The notes under the pieces: generated by a model | The model's database searches: none | What the model saw: only the letters and a program-made list of their open reading frames with translations | Told to the model about the DNA's origin: nothing | NCBI GenBank assembly: GCA_963576565.1 | Contig: OY755039.1 | Coordinates: 136,162,869 to 136,226,868, forward strand | Length of the DNA stretch: 64,000 nt | Source of the DNA: Aspidapion aeneum | Lineage: Eukaryota > Arthropoda > Insecta > Coleoptera > Brentidae | Direction: 5' to 3' | Translations under genes and position numbers: made by a program | In this document: in pieces, positions 1 through 11,523 of the stretch | Numbering within the stretch: position 1 is the stretch's first letter | Layout of the letters: every line of letters starts with the position of its first letter

Positions 1-640
1 GTTTTTATATAGTTTTATCATAAATCCTATCGATCTTCCAAAGCTCAGCTATCTAGCGTTTCTGGAAGTGGGCAATGTTACTTTTAAATAACTTTACATT
101 TAAAGGGGAGGGAAGCAAATTAAAATTTTGGGGTTTTTAAATTTTGTCCTAAAGTTTTATCATATTTCCTATCAGTCTGCCAAAGCTCAGCTCTTTAGTG
201 TTTCTGGAAGTGGGCAATGTTACTTTTAAATACCTTTACATGTATAGGGGAGGGGAGTAAATTAGAATTTTGCTTTTTTTAAAATTTTTAAGGCTTTTTG
301 TTTTTTCTATCAGTCTGGCAAATTTCAGCTTTGTGGCATGTCTGGAAGAACAGTAGAATTTTGATGGTCTATATCTATATGGATTGGTGAGTGTGAGTAG
401 CAATTTCGACGTTTTTGAAATTTTGTAACTACTTTACTACTTTATGGAAGTCTATGAAACTTGGAGGGGTTGTCAACTCTACGAAAATCTACAACTGTGC
501 TGTTTGAGCGTCGTAGTTCATTCCGAAGTAGAGTTTTAGATAGGTCAAATATGGGCTAAAATGTTTTAAGAAAAGATGGTACAGCAGCTTACGCGAACTT
601 GGCGAGACACTGCCGTGGCCCCAGATCAATCTATCACCAG
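1..640. repeat. Degenerate tandem repeat block, left-truncated by window
   Basis: Units of roughly 125 bp share the phrases 'gctcagctctttagtgtttc' and 'ggaagtgggcaatgttac' followed by 'ataggggaggg'. The block ends in a non-tandem tail containing 'cattccgaagtagagtttta' and 'agaaaagatggtac'. The same units and the same tail recur at 49,430-50,250 inside a TIR element, so this is probably part of a second copy of that element whose left end lies outside the window. No coding potential is seen. Confidence 0.75.
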
Positions 641-1169
641 TAAAATGTGTCCAGGACCATCATAAAACAAATAATTGTTTAAATAATTTGGGAAACAAAA
701 TTCCATCGACATCGACATTATTTTACAATGCATTCCAATACATTAAAAATTGGCCACCTAGTTTAAAAAGGTTTCTTTTAATTATCGCACTTTGCAATTA
801 CCATCAATTAACAGCTTTTTGTTAAACGATCTCGCACCCGATGCGTGAAACATCCCACCCAGTTTTTTGCATTAAAGAGGCACAAAAATTCACACATGTC
901 CCTAGCTAAGGAATCTTTTAATTTATATTGCTCCCGGTGTGGCACTGACAAATTAACAATTAGTGAGGCACTTCTTGTTGTCCAATGATTGGAAGTAACT
1001 TTTAAAATGTTCGTTTAAGCTTTACTTCTTCTCCAAACTTATGATGTTGGTGATTTAGAGTACCCTAAAAGTCATTCTAATTTCACCGACTAAGGGTCTA
1101 TTTAAGGTTAATTAGGTTTAAGTATGAGTGCTACTACTACTATTATTTTGGCCCATCCTAATTTAAATG
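641..1169. other. Unassigned AT-rich stretch
   Basis: I see no gene, RNA or repeat I can name here. Confidence 0.5.
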
Positions 1170-1327
1170 CAGTCGAACCTCTATAACTGAAACTTAAAGG
1201 GACAACCGAGTTACAGAAATTCGAGTTAAAGAGGTAAAATACATATAAAAAGTGCAGGGGCCACTTAGAAGGTTTGAGTTACACAGAGGTTCGAGTTATA
1301 GAGGTTTGAGTTAGAGAGGTTCGACTG
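1170..1327. mobile_element. pogo/Tigger-like MITE, copy 1
   Basis: It starts 'CAGTCGAACCTCTATAACT' and ends with the inverse 'GAGGTTCGACTG' before TA. Internal sub-repeats of 'TTCGAGTTATAGAGG' fill most of the 158 bp. CAGT termini with TA targets are typical of the pogo/Tigger branch of Tc1-mariner. The left TA is mutated to TG. A sister copy lies at 2,652-2,821. Confidence 0.75.
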
Positions 1328-1352
1328 TAATAAAAATAGCTGTCTTCCCATC

Positions 1353-1771
1353 CGTATACTTAATATTCCAATACCCACGGTAAGTGCCCATTCATGATGC
1401 AAACATGAGGGCCTTGGGGTCTTTAAGCAAAAAAGACCTGATTGGTTGCTTTCAAAGACATATGCATATTATTTCCATATAGTACGTATTATTGCAATAC
1501 CTACGGTAACGATGCAGAATATCACTGAGTATAAGTCTATCCTTTTTGCGGTCCTTAAGATAAAATGTCCTGATTGGTTATACTTTTACGCATGAATATT
1601 ATTTTATTCTTGTATTCGTTACGTCAAATCATCGGCGTACGGTTGACAAAAACTCTATTTATGTAAACTTAGTATCTGTGCATTTTTCGTACCTTTATTT
1701 CTGAATGTTGGCATGAAACGCCACCATTGTGTAAATAGGTAACAGGGAGTATTGGAATATTACGTATATGT
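1353..1771. mobile_element. TIR MITE family A, copy 1
   Basis: The ends are inverted: 'TAATATTCCAATACCC' on the left and 'GGGAGTATTGGAATATTA' on the right. The body ('gagggccttggggtctttaa', 'gacctgattggttg') is nearly identical to 9,850-10,296. This copy lacks about 25 bp in the middle. The superfamily is unclear and the ends are approximate. Confidence 0.75.
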
Positions 1772-2651
1772 ATCTCCCACATAAAGGAGATTATATTTTT
1801 GGTGAAATTTATCATGTCAAATGGCGTTTCCTACTCAATCCCACAGAACAAGTTACCGGGTGTGTTTCCTACATTTTTATTTGACGTTTTTTTAAGCTAT
1901 TTTGAAATATACTTGCTTTTTGCAACTATAGTAATAGCAAACTCTGACGAATCTACATTAGGTAGAGTCCGACGCATTTATTGTCCTTTATTTAAAAGGC
2001 CAAAATTAAACATAGTCTCTTAGGACAGATTTGGATTAACTTTGACCGATAATCTCACAGACATTTTGCGTAGAGCATGGATTTTAGAAACCTTTAGTAG
2101 AATTTGCTCATGTACACATTTATTGATTGATTGATTAATTCATTCATTCTCATAGCATGGATACTTTTTGGAGACCCTGCAACTACAGCTGCTTAGCTAG
2201 TATCTCTTGCTATGCGTTTTTCTAATTTGGTTTGAAGGCCTTACGAGGAACAATGAGAAAAGGCTCTTCTCTTTTCGATCTGGAAGCAAATCATATTACT
2301 TTCGGGATGGATAAAACCCCGCCAAACTCCCAAAAACTTGTTTTTTGTGGAAAACAAAATTCCCTTTCCAACGATGTGTTGGTCGATATGGTTAACAAAA
2401 GCAAGTAGCTCTTCAGTGGCGTCCGTAAATGGGGTTTATTTAGGAAAAACATGTTTATTATAGGTTTTATAAAATTTTATCAAAAACTACACTTTATGGG
2501 AAAAAATGTGTTGTATACTTTATTGTGGACAACAAAATTTTCTTTTAAACGCTGAAATGTAATGTGGAGTTTATGTCACATATAAGTTTCCAGAGGCGTA
2601 CATATATAAATATATTTTTAAAATTATCCAAAATAATCAATTTTTATTATA
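1772..2651. other. Unassigned AT-rich stretch
   Basis: I see no supported gene. A short reading frame at 1,799-2,023 has no recognisable motif and no ATG-led context, and I treat it as chance. Confidence 0.5.
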
Positions 2652-2821
2652 CAGTCGAACCTCTATAACTCGAACCTGAAGGGACAACCAAAACAGTTCG
2701 AGTTATGGAGAGTTCGAGTTATAGAAACTCGAGTTACATAGGTTAAAATACATGTAAAAAGTGCAGCGACCGCTTAAAAGGTTCGAGTTATAGAGGGGTT
2801 CGAGTTATAGAGGTTCGAGTA
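2652..2821. mobile_element. pogo/Tigger-like MITE, copy 2
   Basis: It is preceded by TA, begins 'CAGTCGAACCTCTATAACTC' and ends in the inverse 'TTATAGAGGTTCGAG'. It is the same family as 1,170-1,327. The last bases are mutated (gagtata instead of gactgta). Confidence 0.75.
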
Positions 2822-3221
2822 TATATTTTTTCTATTAAAAAAAAAAAAACTTTATTGACTTCTTACCTTATATTCTATTCTAGAAAATTTTACTGAAATT
2901 TTATTTTTTTTTTTGGTAATTTTTGTGCCTCCGGAGAGTTAGCCATATTTTCTATCAAATTCTGTGATATACCATTTTAAAGAAAATTTCAATATCCACC
3001 CTCAAGTAGATAACTAATATTGTCGTAAGAAACTTAGTTCTTAAGAAATTTGGATAAAACTTATAAAAAAAATTATTAATTTGGTGATTTTAAATAATTA
3101 CTTTAAATTAAATAGACTGGAGACACCACCATCTACTTTGTTATATGGCGTTTAAACTAACATTTTATTGTCTATGACTTAGAGTAATATTACTCTGAGG
3201 TCTATGACGAACTAAAAACTA

Positions 3222-3642
3222 CTAAATTTTTTGATAAAGAGCTTGGATTTTTGGAGTCTAGAGGCCAAAGCACTCCCGGATAGATTTCGTGGAAGTGAAA
3301 AATGTCGCCAATAGGTGGGGTTGCTTCTAGTAAAATCTCAAGATATTTGGTAGAAAGCCATGATGCAAGTTTCGTTTTAAAATTCGTGTAGAAAAGGCGC
3401 GAACCTAATGTAATTTTGAAGTTAATAAAAATCTGCATATAATTCACTTAAAAATAATAAAAGTAATGGCGCTATTACAACGCCGTTTTTAGCAACGTTA
3501 TTTTTTATAACGTTAATGAATGACCTATTAAGCTTGTTTTCATATATGAAAAAAACGTTTTTTTGTTCCAGCTTTTAAATCAACGTTTTTTTTCTCACGC
3601 GTTTTTTACATGGTAAACAGAGATTGTGCTATGTGGGAAGCT
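3222..3642. repeat. Direct repeat unit A of a TIR family
   Basis: This stretch aligns over about 400 bp with 3,790-4,165. Shared phrases include 'gatagatttcgt', 'gtagaaaaggcgcgaaccta' and 'gacctattaagcttgttttc'. It ends with 'TTGTGCTATGTGGG', the right terminus of the family, so it looks like a copy whose left end is lost. Confidence 0.7.
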
Positions 3643-3652
3643 TTGCTCTACC

Positions 3653-4165
3653 ACCCACATAGCACAAAAATCACATCAATGTTAAATTAACGTGAACAAA
3701 AATAATAAAATTATTTTCTACTAGAAAACAACCTCATACCATGTAATATTTGTTTTCTTAAATCTACATGCTTAGAGATAACTTAGTTTTTGGGTTTTAG
3801 AGTTCAAAGCAGTCTTGGATAGATTTCGTCAAAGTGAAAAATGTCGATAATAGATGGCTCTGCTTCTATTAAAATCTTTAAAATATTTGGTAAAAAAGCT
3901 ATGCAAGTCGCGTTTTAAAATTCGTGTAGAAAAGGCGCGAACCTAATGTGATTTTGACGTTGATAAAAATCTAGTTAGAATTCACTTCGCTTTTAGCAAC
4001 GTTATTTTTTATAACGTTCATCATAAATGACCTATTAAGCTTGTTTTCATATATGAAATAAACGTCTTTCTCTAGCAGGTTTTAAAATCAACGTTTTTTT
4101 TTCTCACGCGTTTTTTACGTGTTAAACACGTGAATTTGCCGGTTCTGTGATTGTGCTATGTGGGT
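3653..4165. mobile_element. TIR element B (complete copy)
   Basis: The left end 'ACCCACATAGCACAA..ATCACA' and the right end 'TGTGATTGTGCTATGTGGGT' are inverted repeats. The interior matches the neighbouring unit at 3,222-3,642. The two copies sit side by side, so their facing ends form a strong hairpin at 3,623-3,667. It is non-coding. Confidence 0.7.
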
Positions 4166-4915
4166 ACTTTTCTTTAATTAATAATTATTAAAGATCAAAA
4201 ACTGGCCCATTTTTGTTTGATACCGTATGGGTGTTGATTCTACCCGCATTAATTATTATGTGGTAGTTTCCTTCTAAGGGTACCATTGGTCAGAGAAAGA
4301 AATTAATAAATCGAATCCACGGTTGCTCGGTACATGAAGTTATTTTGCAAATGACAAAAACACAATAAGCCCGGGTGGTAATCCGAAACACTCACACGAG
4401 AAACCAGTGACCCAGAAGTAATTAATGCTGTCCAAAATAAGTCAAAACCTAAACCCGACATTTCTCAACTGGACTACTTCATAAGACCGATGAGCTAATA
4501 ACTTCACTGTCAATCAACTTTTTTATCGAATTACTTTTGCAATGACGATATCACGGCCTTTCTTTGTTTTCGTGAGGTCCAAACAAGAAAGTTCGAGTAC
4601 GTGTGCGTGGGAACTTTGGGTATACTACTGATATATTACAAATTAATTTTTTTTATTGGTTCACAACCATAGTTTAATAATTTTTGCTTTACTCTTTCTC
4701 TGTGTCGTGTCTCTATTTCTTCCTGTGTCTCTCTCTCTCTCCATTTTTTCTTTGTTACTCTCTGCATTACAAAAAGCCGCGCGCGCGCGCTATCACATAG
4801 TCAGCATGTGGGTTCATGTTTGTGATTGAGTTTTGGTCATATTTTTTAGAAGTTTTTGTTTGTTTAATAATCTTAACCATATTTATTAGTAGTAACAAAA
4901 TTTGCTTTGCGCAAT
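4166..4915. other. Unassigned stretch with simple repeats
   Basis: It contains a CT-rich run near 4,715-4,745 and a (GC)n run near 4,777-4,790. No gene is seen. Confidence 0.5.
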
Positions 4916-4969
4916 CGGAATATTTTAGAAATAAAATTTCGGACTTCCATTGTCTTTATTTATTTTAAA

Positions 4970-5014
4970 ACACGACGTTTCGGTTAGTAAGTATCTCTAA
5001 CCGTTATCAAGTGT
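4970..5014 (-). ncRNA. Hammerhead-ribozyme-like motif (left arm)
   Basis: This is the inverted copy of the motif at 6,462-6,510. It has the same stem II (GGTTAG/CTAACC) followed by GAAAC-GTC. Confidence 0.45.
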
Positions 5015-5720
5015 AAACTAAACAATCTAGTCTCTAGGCTACTACTTATACTACTTGGTGTGCAGTCAGGTGCGACGGCCCGCCCCCTTTTTTTAATCCT
5101 AAGACGCCTGTTTTCCTTAAGGAGTGGTTTCCATATGTTTGGTATGTCCGTGCTTGGTTGACTGAAAACTTCTTTATTCTGCATTATATACGCAGCTTCA
5201 ATAAACTTTCGTTTTCGCCAATGCGACTCCTTATGTAAAACTTTAGCTTCTGACCACTGAATCCTGTGATCATTTGACCATGCATGATCTGCTAAACCGG
5301 ATTTTTCAATATCCCCTAATTGGGTACTTTTTAGATGTTCATTTACTCTAACCTGAAGAGGGCGTTTCGTTTCACCTACATATGATTTACCACACTCACA
5401 CGGGATTTGGTAAATACATTCCTTATTATTTGAGGGATTGTCTGGTTTTGTTTTAGTTACAAAACTTCTTATCGTATTTCCCGAAGAAAATACTGTTTTT
5501 ATATTATAGTGTTTAGCTATTCGTCTTATGTTTTCTGAAATCCCTTGAACATATGGAATGTTAATAACACCTAACGGATTATTATTTTGAGAATTTGGTA
5601 CATTTAGTTTGTTTTTAATTTTAAATATCGTTGAGTTTATTAATTTCTCGGAATAACCATTCTGTTGTAAGTCCTTTTTAATGTTGTTAATTTCTGTGGT
5701 TAATTCTTCATTATTACTAC
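4984..5720 (-). pseudogene. PLE GIY-YIG endonuclease fragment (left arm)
   Basis: Read on the minus strand, this encodes the same C-terminal Penelope-like endonuclease as the right arm, including CECGKSYVGETKRPLQVRV. A one-base difference in the T-run near 5,088 shifts the last residues, so the frame runs on to a stop at 4,984 across the hammerhead-like motif. It lacks the reverse transcriptase part and any ATG at its truncated front, so it cannot be a complete protein. The near identity of both arms means this copy is recent or was homogenised by gene conversion. Confidence 0.8.
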
Positions 5721-5757
5721 AAATATTTACGGCTCTTAAATAGTAGTAAGTAAGTAA

Positions 5758-6431
5758 GTAGTAATAATGAAGAATTAACCACGGAAATTAACAACATTAA
5801 AAAGGACTTACAACAGAATGGTTATTCCGAGAAATTAATAAACTCAACGATATTTAAAATTAAAAACAAACTAAATGTACCAAATTCTCAAAATAATAAT
5901 CCGTTAGGTGTTATTAACATTCCATATGTTCAAGGGATTTCAGAAAACATAAGACGAATAGCTAAACACTATAATACAAAAACAGTATTTTCTTCGGGAA
6001 ATACGATAAGAAGTTTTGTAACTAAAACAAAACCAGACAATCCCTCAAATAATAAGGAATGTATTTACCAAATCCCGTGTGAGTGTGGTAAATCATATGT
6101 AGGTGAAACGAAACGCCCTCTTCAGGTTAGAGTAAATGAACATCTAAAAAGTACCCAATTAGGGGATATTGAAAAATCCGGTTTAGCAGATCATGCATGG
6201 TCAAATGATCACAGGATTCAGTGGTCAGAAGCTAAAGTTTTACATAAGGAGTCGCATTGGCGAAAACGAAAGTTTATTGAAGCTGCGTATATAATGCAGA
6301 ATAAAGAAGTTTTCAGTCAACCAAGCACGGACATACCAAACATATGGAAACCACTCCTTAAGGAAAACAGGCGTCTTAGGATTAAAAAAGGGGGCGGGCC
6401 GTCGCACCTGACTGCACACCAAGTAGTATAA
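5758..6431 (+). pseudogene. PLE GIY-YIG endonuclease fragment (right arm)
   Basis: The frame is open from the truncation point to a stop at 6,431. It begins with the PLE linker that follows the RT thumb (VINIPYVQGISENIRRIAKH), then the GIY-YIG domain: the CIYQIPC segment stands in for GIY, CECGKSYVGET holds the YIG-like tyrosine and glycine, and RVNEHL supplies the conserved arginine. A WRKRKFIEAAYI segment supplies the expected glutamate. In Penelope-like elements this endonuclease makes the target cuts for insertion. The RT is missing, there is no start codon at the front, and the element is 5'-truncated. Confidence 0.85.
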
Positions 6432-6461
6432 GTAGTAGCCTAGAGACTAGATTGTTTAGTT

Positions 6462-6510
6462 TACACTTGATAACGGTTAGAGATACTTACTAACCGAAAC
6501 GTCGTGTTTT
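6462..6510 (+). ncRNA. Hammerhead-ribozyme-like motif (right arm)
   Basis: Order seen: ACAC (stem I), TTGATAA core, GGTTAG-loop-CTAACC (stem II), GAAAC, GTC, GTGT (stem I). PLE terminal repeats are known to carry small type I hammerheads at this place. The canonical CUGAUGA core is altered at positions 3 and 8 (U and A), which would keep that tertiary pair. Activity is not shown. Confidence 0.5.
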
Positions 6511-6597
6511 AAAATAAATAAAGACAATGGAAGTCCGAAATTTTATTTCTACACAATCATTGTCTACGAGTTTCAAACAAAGAACGGAATATTTTAG

Positions 6598-7951
6598 TTT
6601 TGTAACAAAACGGGATTTGAATATAAATGGTTATAATAAGTTTTTAAATATTTTTAATTAAATATAGTTTTTGACATCAACAAGCATTAATTATAAGAAG
6701 TAAAATTTATGGCAACACCAGCGACTTGTTTTTTGGCATATATTCAGGTTTGCTGTATTTTAATAAAAGTTATATTCGGCTAATATGTCCTTTGAGCCAC
6801 TAACATCAAAATAATTTATATTCTGTAACTAGCAACAAATTTGCTAAATTATTTTTAATTTTTAAAAAACACACCTTGTAATTTTACTTTCTAACCGTTT
6901 TTTTTTCAGCCAAATCGGATAATGGGAAGTGTGTCAAAAACGCTTCACAAGATTTGATAGATAGTTAGACAGAACATCTGAAGCTAAATAAAAGCTTGTA
7001 AAAAAAACCCATCCGCGGTTTTGTTCGCCCTTCGACTCGTTGCGCGGCTTAATGTTCGTCGAAATGTTCAGGTTTGTACGAGGATTTTCGCTCCGGTTAA
7101 TAATAGTTTTGTTTGCCAATATTCCGGATTCTCTTATGGTTTTTACTAGCGCAATATTTCTGTTCATTAAATCGAATTCAGTCTATGTTTCACACGTTTT
7201 TCCTCGACGGTGGCCACTCACTCAACTCACTTATTGTCGATTCTTATTGTCTCATAAAAATTCCTAAAAGCCGATAAGTAACGGCAGAAGGTCCTTTTAT
7301 ATTGTATCAAACTCGAATCTCACATAAATTTTCTTCCTGGTTGCCATATCTGAAAGTGGCCGCGTCCGTCCGTCGTTGTCGCTCTGACAATAAAAGCAAA
7401 GAAAATAGCGGGTTTTGCTTTTGAAATTTTCTTGTAATTGTATAATCTAAAGATAGACCAGATGTGTCTAAGCAAGCCCAGGTAAAGTTTACGCAGAATT
7501 ATTTTTGATTTCGAGTTAAATCAACATGACCATAACCCTCTAACCATCCAACCTCGGTTCTCCTATTTTAAATTTGCAAACAAAAATAAATGCATGATTT
7601 CCTTCTCCTTGTGGTGGCCTGTTTGCGGTCAATTTAATATTTTTGTCAACTATATTGGTTTTATTAATATAAGGACTAGTATTAGAGACAAAATATTGTC
7701 TTTTTTGTAAGTTCCAGAATGCAAAGAATTTGATTATCAAACAGCGCCGTGGATATGGTTTTTTTACCTAGGGGGCGAGGGGTAACATGTAAAAATATAC
7801 ATTTACTTTGAATGCAAAGTATAGACAAAAATATTTTAAGACGAGAGAAGCCCTTCTCTCATCTCGTTTCGTCTCGCGGCAACACTAATAATTTTATTTT
7901 TTTTATGTTTTCCTGACGCTCGTAGACAAACAATTGTTCCTAACCCTAGCA
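6598..7951. other. Unassigned stretch
   Basis: Several short frames occur on both strands (for example 7,040-7,267) but none has a family motif or support. No repeat is recognised. Confidence 0.45.
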
Positions 7952-9299
7952 GCAGTGGCGGCTCGTGACAGTAAAGTTTGTGAGTTCTGCCGATAGGGTA
8001 TAAAAAATGCTATTTTTTTACAGTCTCCAGATCACGTGTCTATTATAAAAAGTAAAAAAATTTTCAAGTTTGGTTTGGCAAAAATTTAAATATCGGGCAA
8101 TGGCCATCCTTCTTCTTTGAGTTTAAGTTTTTCTTCATAGTAGTAGTAGTAGTAGTAGTGGGGGGGGGGGTTGACCCGCAGGTCTGACAAGTAGGCCAGA
8201 GTAGGCCCTTTTTGCCATGCCCCAAGTCTGTCCCATAACCCACTCTCTGCACTTCCCTTTGATGGCCAACTCATTGGGCCTTCCTGTTCTCTTTACAAAG
8301 TCCAGTAAGTCTGCCCATTTGAGCATGTGCAGTTCTTCCTCGCTCAGAGTTGGCGCTCCGAGTGCCTGTTGTCTCATCCTTGCGTAGGCCTCGCATTCTG
8401 CCACGAGGTGTCTTGATGTCTCTTCTTCCTGTCCACAGGCTGGGCAGGTAGGGTCATTCTCGACTCCTATACGTGTCATGTGCTTCCTCAACCGGTTATG
8501 TCCGGTTAGAGTACCTATCAGCAGTCCGAGGTCTTTTCGTGACCGTCACAGCATCCATCTAATTCTGGTCGCTTTTGGACGGTCTACGAATTCTCTGGTC
8601 TGTCTGCAACCCGTTCCTGTTTCCCAGGAGTTTAATAGCGCGTCCTGGGCCCATTTGTTGAGTCCGCTTTGCACTTGTCTTTTTGTCACGCCCAAAAGTG
8701 GCTCCGGTTTCTTCATAAGTAAAGAGAGAGAATTTTTTTATATTAATTAAATTATCCACCAGATTCATTGTGACAAAATTATACAAAAACAAACAACAAA
8801 CACGACCATAACCTCCCGCTCATGCGTTTGGCGTCTTCTAAATAAATAAATGCAACCGCAAACACGCAACGCTGAGCCCGCCCGCCCGGAATTGTACTGG
8901 AACTACAAGTTTTGCAGCTCTATTTTTGCCTAGATTTCGCTATCTAAACCCATGAGCAAGTGCGGTGCGGGGCGAAGGAAGGGGTTCCTAGCCGAGCACA
9001 GATATCATTAGCCGCCCAGCTACGTTGTGTTGCAATTTAGCAGCGCAACGATGCCAATAACTTCATTTGACCGACTGTGAAATGCGGCCTTCGGCGACGG
9101 CGCGCGGCGTCATACTCAACACACGTACGCGATTTGAAGGCCTACTATACCAAAACCGGACCGAAAATATACTGCTATTCCAATAATTTTAGAAATAAAA
9201 TAATTATATTAGAAAAATAGCAGCGGCTGAAAAATGGTCAAATAATGTGAAAATTTTGGGGGTTCTGCAGCTCTGCAGCCCTTATGCATAAGCCGCCCC
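7952..9299. mobile_element. Possible hAT element carrying a LINE fragment
   Basis: The left boundary reads 'CAGTGGCGGCTCGTGACAGT' and the right boundary is the inverse of 'CAGGGGCGGCTTATGC', both hAT-type termini. A 'attagccgccc' segment inside also occurs in the hAT at 28,587-29,616. I could not confirm an 8-bp target duplication (cctagcag versus gcttgcag), so the two ends may belong to different insertions. Confidence 0.4.
8138..8722 (-). pseudogene. LINE 3' end: RNase H tail and C-terminal zinc motif
   Basis: On the minus strand the conceptual protein has the end of an RNase H-type domain (KWAQDALLNSWETGTGCRQT), then a segment with SRKDLGLLIGTLTGHNRLRKH and a CCHC-like motif (CPACGQEEETSRHLVAEC). 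This arrangement is typical of I/LOA-type LINEs, which carry RNase H after the RT. An in-frame stop sits just before the SRKDL segment, and everything upstream of RNase H is missing, so it is a dead 5'-truncated copy. It ends in a (ACT)n tail at 8,138-8,158 next to a G/C homopolymer. A 60-bp insertion with the same kind of tail lies at 33,456-33,515. Confidence 0.8.
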
Positions 9300-9849
9300 T
9301 GGCTTGCAGCATTTAAATGCTTGACAGTGCGCGTCATTATTCTTCGTCTTTTAAAAGTGGAAATCTTACTGTGCTTGCTCCTGTTTAGTAACAAAAAACT
9401 ATTAATGAATTTTGAGTCACATCGGCAAACGCTCCTGAATATGCGCATCTTTGGTCCCTCACTGACTTCTTGCTTCCCATAAGTTCATCCTTTTTTATAC
9501 GCTTTTCATAAAGGCCGAAGTCGAGCCCTGTATTAAATTGGTAGTTGAAAATGCAAAGAAAAAATGGCACAGATGCGCCCTAAACTGACATGAAAGCGTT
9601 GTATAACAATGTTTTTTTTGGTCCTAAGAGAACAAACTGCATTTGACACAAAAACGCGTCTTATTAGCCTTTGTTTGTTGTTTGTGCGTTTGCAAGATGA
9701 CGACCAAAAAAAGCATACTATAGACATTTAAATTTTACCAACCAAAAAAATCATTTGTCGAAACGGTCCTATAATTCACCACAAACTACAATAATTACTC
9801 TTGTTCCAATTTGTTCTACGAAAAGCTGTTTGTTCACTTATTTCTACCC
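9300..9849. other. Unassigned stretch
   Basis: Minus-strand frames at 9,385-9,570 and 9,533-9,727 are short and not recognised. No repeat is identified. Confidence 0.4.
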
Positions 9850-10296
9850 ATATACATAATATTCCAATACCCACGGTAACTGCCCATTCATGATGCAAAC
9901 ATGAGGGCCTTGGGGTCTTTAAACAAAAAAGACCTGATTGGTTGCTTTCAAAGACATATGAATATTATTTTCATATAGTACGTATTATTGCAATACCTGC
10001 GGTACCTTACAATGCAGAATGTAAACATATTTGAAATAGCAATATCAATGAGTATAAGTCTATCCTTTTTGCGGTCCTTAAGATAAAATGTCCTGATTGG
10101 TTATACTTTTACGCATGAATATTATTTTATTATTGTATTCGTTACGTCAAATCATCGGCGTACAGTGGACAAAAACTCTATATATTTAAATTTGGTTATC
10201 TGTTCATTTTTCGTACCTTTATTTCTGAATGTTTGCATCAAACGCCAACCATTGTGTAAATAGGTAACAGGGAGTATTGGAATATTACGTATATGT
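9850..10296. mobile_element. TIR MITE family A, copy 2
   Basis: It is nearly identical to 1,353-1,771, with the same inverted 'TAATATTCCAATACCC' ends and an extra internal stretch around 'acatatttgaaatagc'. It is non-coding. Confidence 0.75.
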
Positions 10297-11520
10297 TTCT
10301 ACCACACTATTGGGCACCGGTAAATTTTTATTGTGATTTTGAGGGGTTTTGGTTGCATGAGTATAACTACACTTAATTACATTTTTAATCGGTAATTCAT
10401 ACGACCATAAATCCCGGCATGTGAAATATCATCCGAATATGACTATAATGCTGTACGTACGCATGCATTATGAGCATGCACACGTAACATTGCTTTATTA
10501 CTTGAGTCGTGTTCTTCTGCGTTTTTCTCGTAATAAATTTTATTAACATGAATTTCGGGTGGTCTCGTGCAAAAAACAGTTAATTTTTTAGTAAGGAAAA
10601 TACCCGATTATACGGGGTTTTCGGTTTCATGACCCACTGTTTCAACTTGACTGCAATGAGCATCATGAAGCAATGAGCATCCTGAACTTGCAGGGTCGTG
10701 TTTACAAATTTTGTTTTTCAGGGCATCCCCAGATTTTCTGCGGCAAAAGTTGGCTAAAAAGGTTTATTGCTTATATCGAAAACATCTTTAGCACAGGAAG
10801 ATATATTATATGATATCTTAATATGCAACTAAGCCGACGACGGGCTTAATCCTATGCAATTCTTTGCTTGATCCAATATATTTTGATGTGGTAAGCAAAA
10901 ATTGGATGAAATATAGAACAAAGAACCAAAAAGCATTAATAAAAAAAACAAAGTTTTGGGTCTATGCAATGATTACACAAAAAGGTCTTGTAACCATTGG
11001 TGTTTTTTCGAAAGTCATTTTAGGTCATTTTGGATAAATAATAAGATGCTAGTTAGGTTGGTTTATTATTTTTTATAACACTGCAGGCATGTTTGAGAAG
11101 TTCAGGATGTATTTACTAAATAAACTTACCTACAATACATCACTGCACTAACAAAACAATCCTTTAGTTTCAAAATGGAAGGGAAAAAACTTTTAATAAT
11201 TAAAAATTTAAAGAATGTATCCAAAGATACAATTTTTTTCAAAAATGATATAATATATCCCCAATGTACTAGCTTAATTATTATAGGAAAATTTCATAAT
11301 TACCTCGGTTAACTTTAATTGAGTTTACTTCACAGAAACAAAACACAACATCTTCGCTTAAAGGTCCAATCCAAGACTACAAAAACTTATATGACTTTAC
11401 AAAAATCAGAAAAATTAGTAAAAATTACGCTTGATTTACGAAAACAAGTTTTAAATTACATGTTAGAAAATATTGATTTTATTGAAATTTAGTTTTCAAG
11501 TTTCTTGATATTAGAATACA
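10297..11520. other. Unassigned AT-rich stretch
   Basis: No gene is seen. A short direct duplication 'caatgagcatc' occurs near 10,656-10,683. Confidence 0.45.
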
Positions 11521-11523
11521 TTA

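Larger units (their letters stand above)
4929..6584. mobile_element. Palindromic Penelope-like insertion with 13-bp TSD
   Basis: The left arm 4,926-5,720 and right arm 5,758-6,551 are reverse complements with only a few differences (for example T7 versus A6 near 5,088/6,388), separated by about 37 bp rich in GTAA. Each arm is a 5'-truncated Penelope-like element (PLE) read outward from the centre, encoding the GIY-YIG region and the 3' end. The 13-mer 'cggaatattttag' flanks the whole structure at 4,916-4,928 and 6,585-6,597. The palindrome therefore appears to have been inserted as one unit, or completed during one insertion. The right side has 33 extra bases before the TSD, similar to the short terminal extension described for Penelope elements. 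Confidence 0.85.

Noticed and set aside
7952..9299. Firm hAT element call
   Set aside because: Ends look right but no 8-bp target duplication was found, so it is kept only at low confidence.
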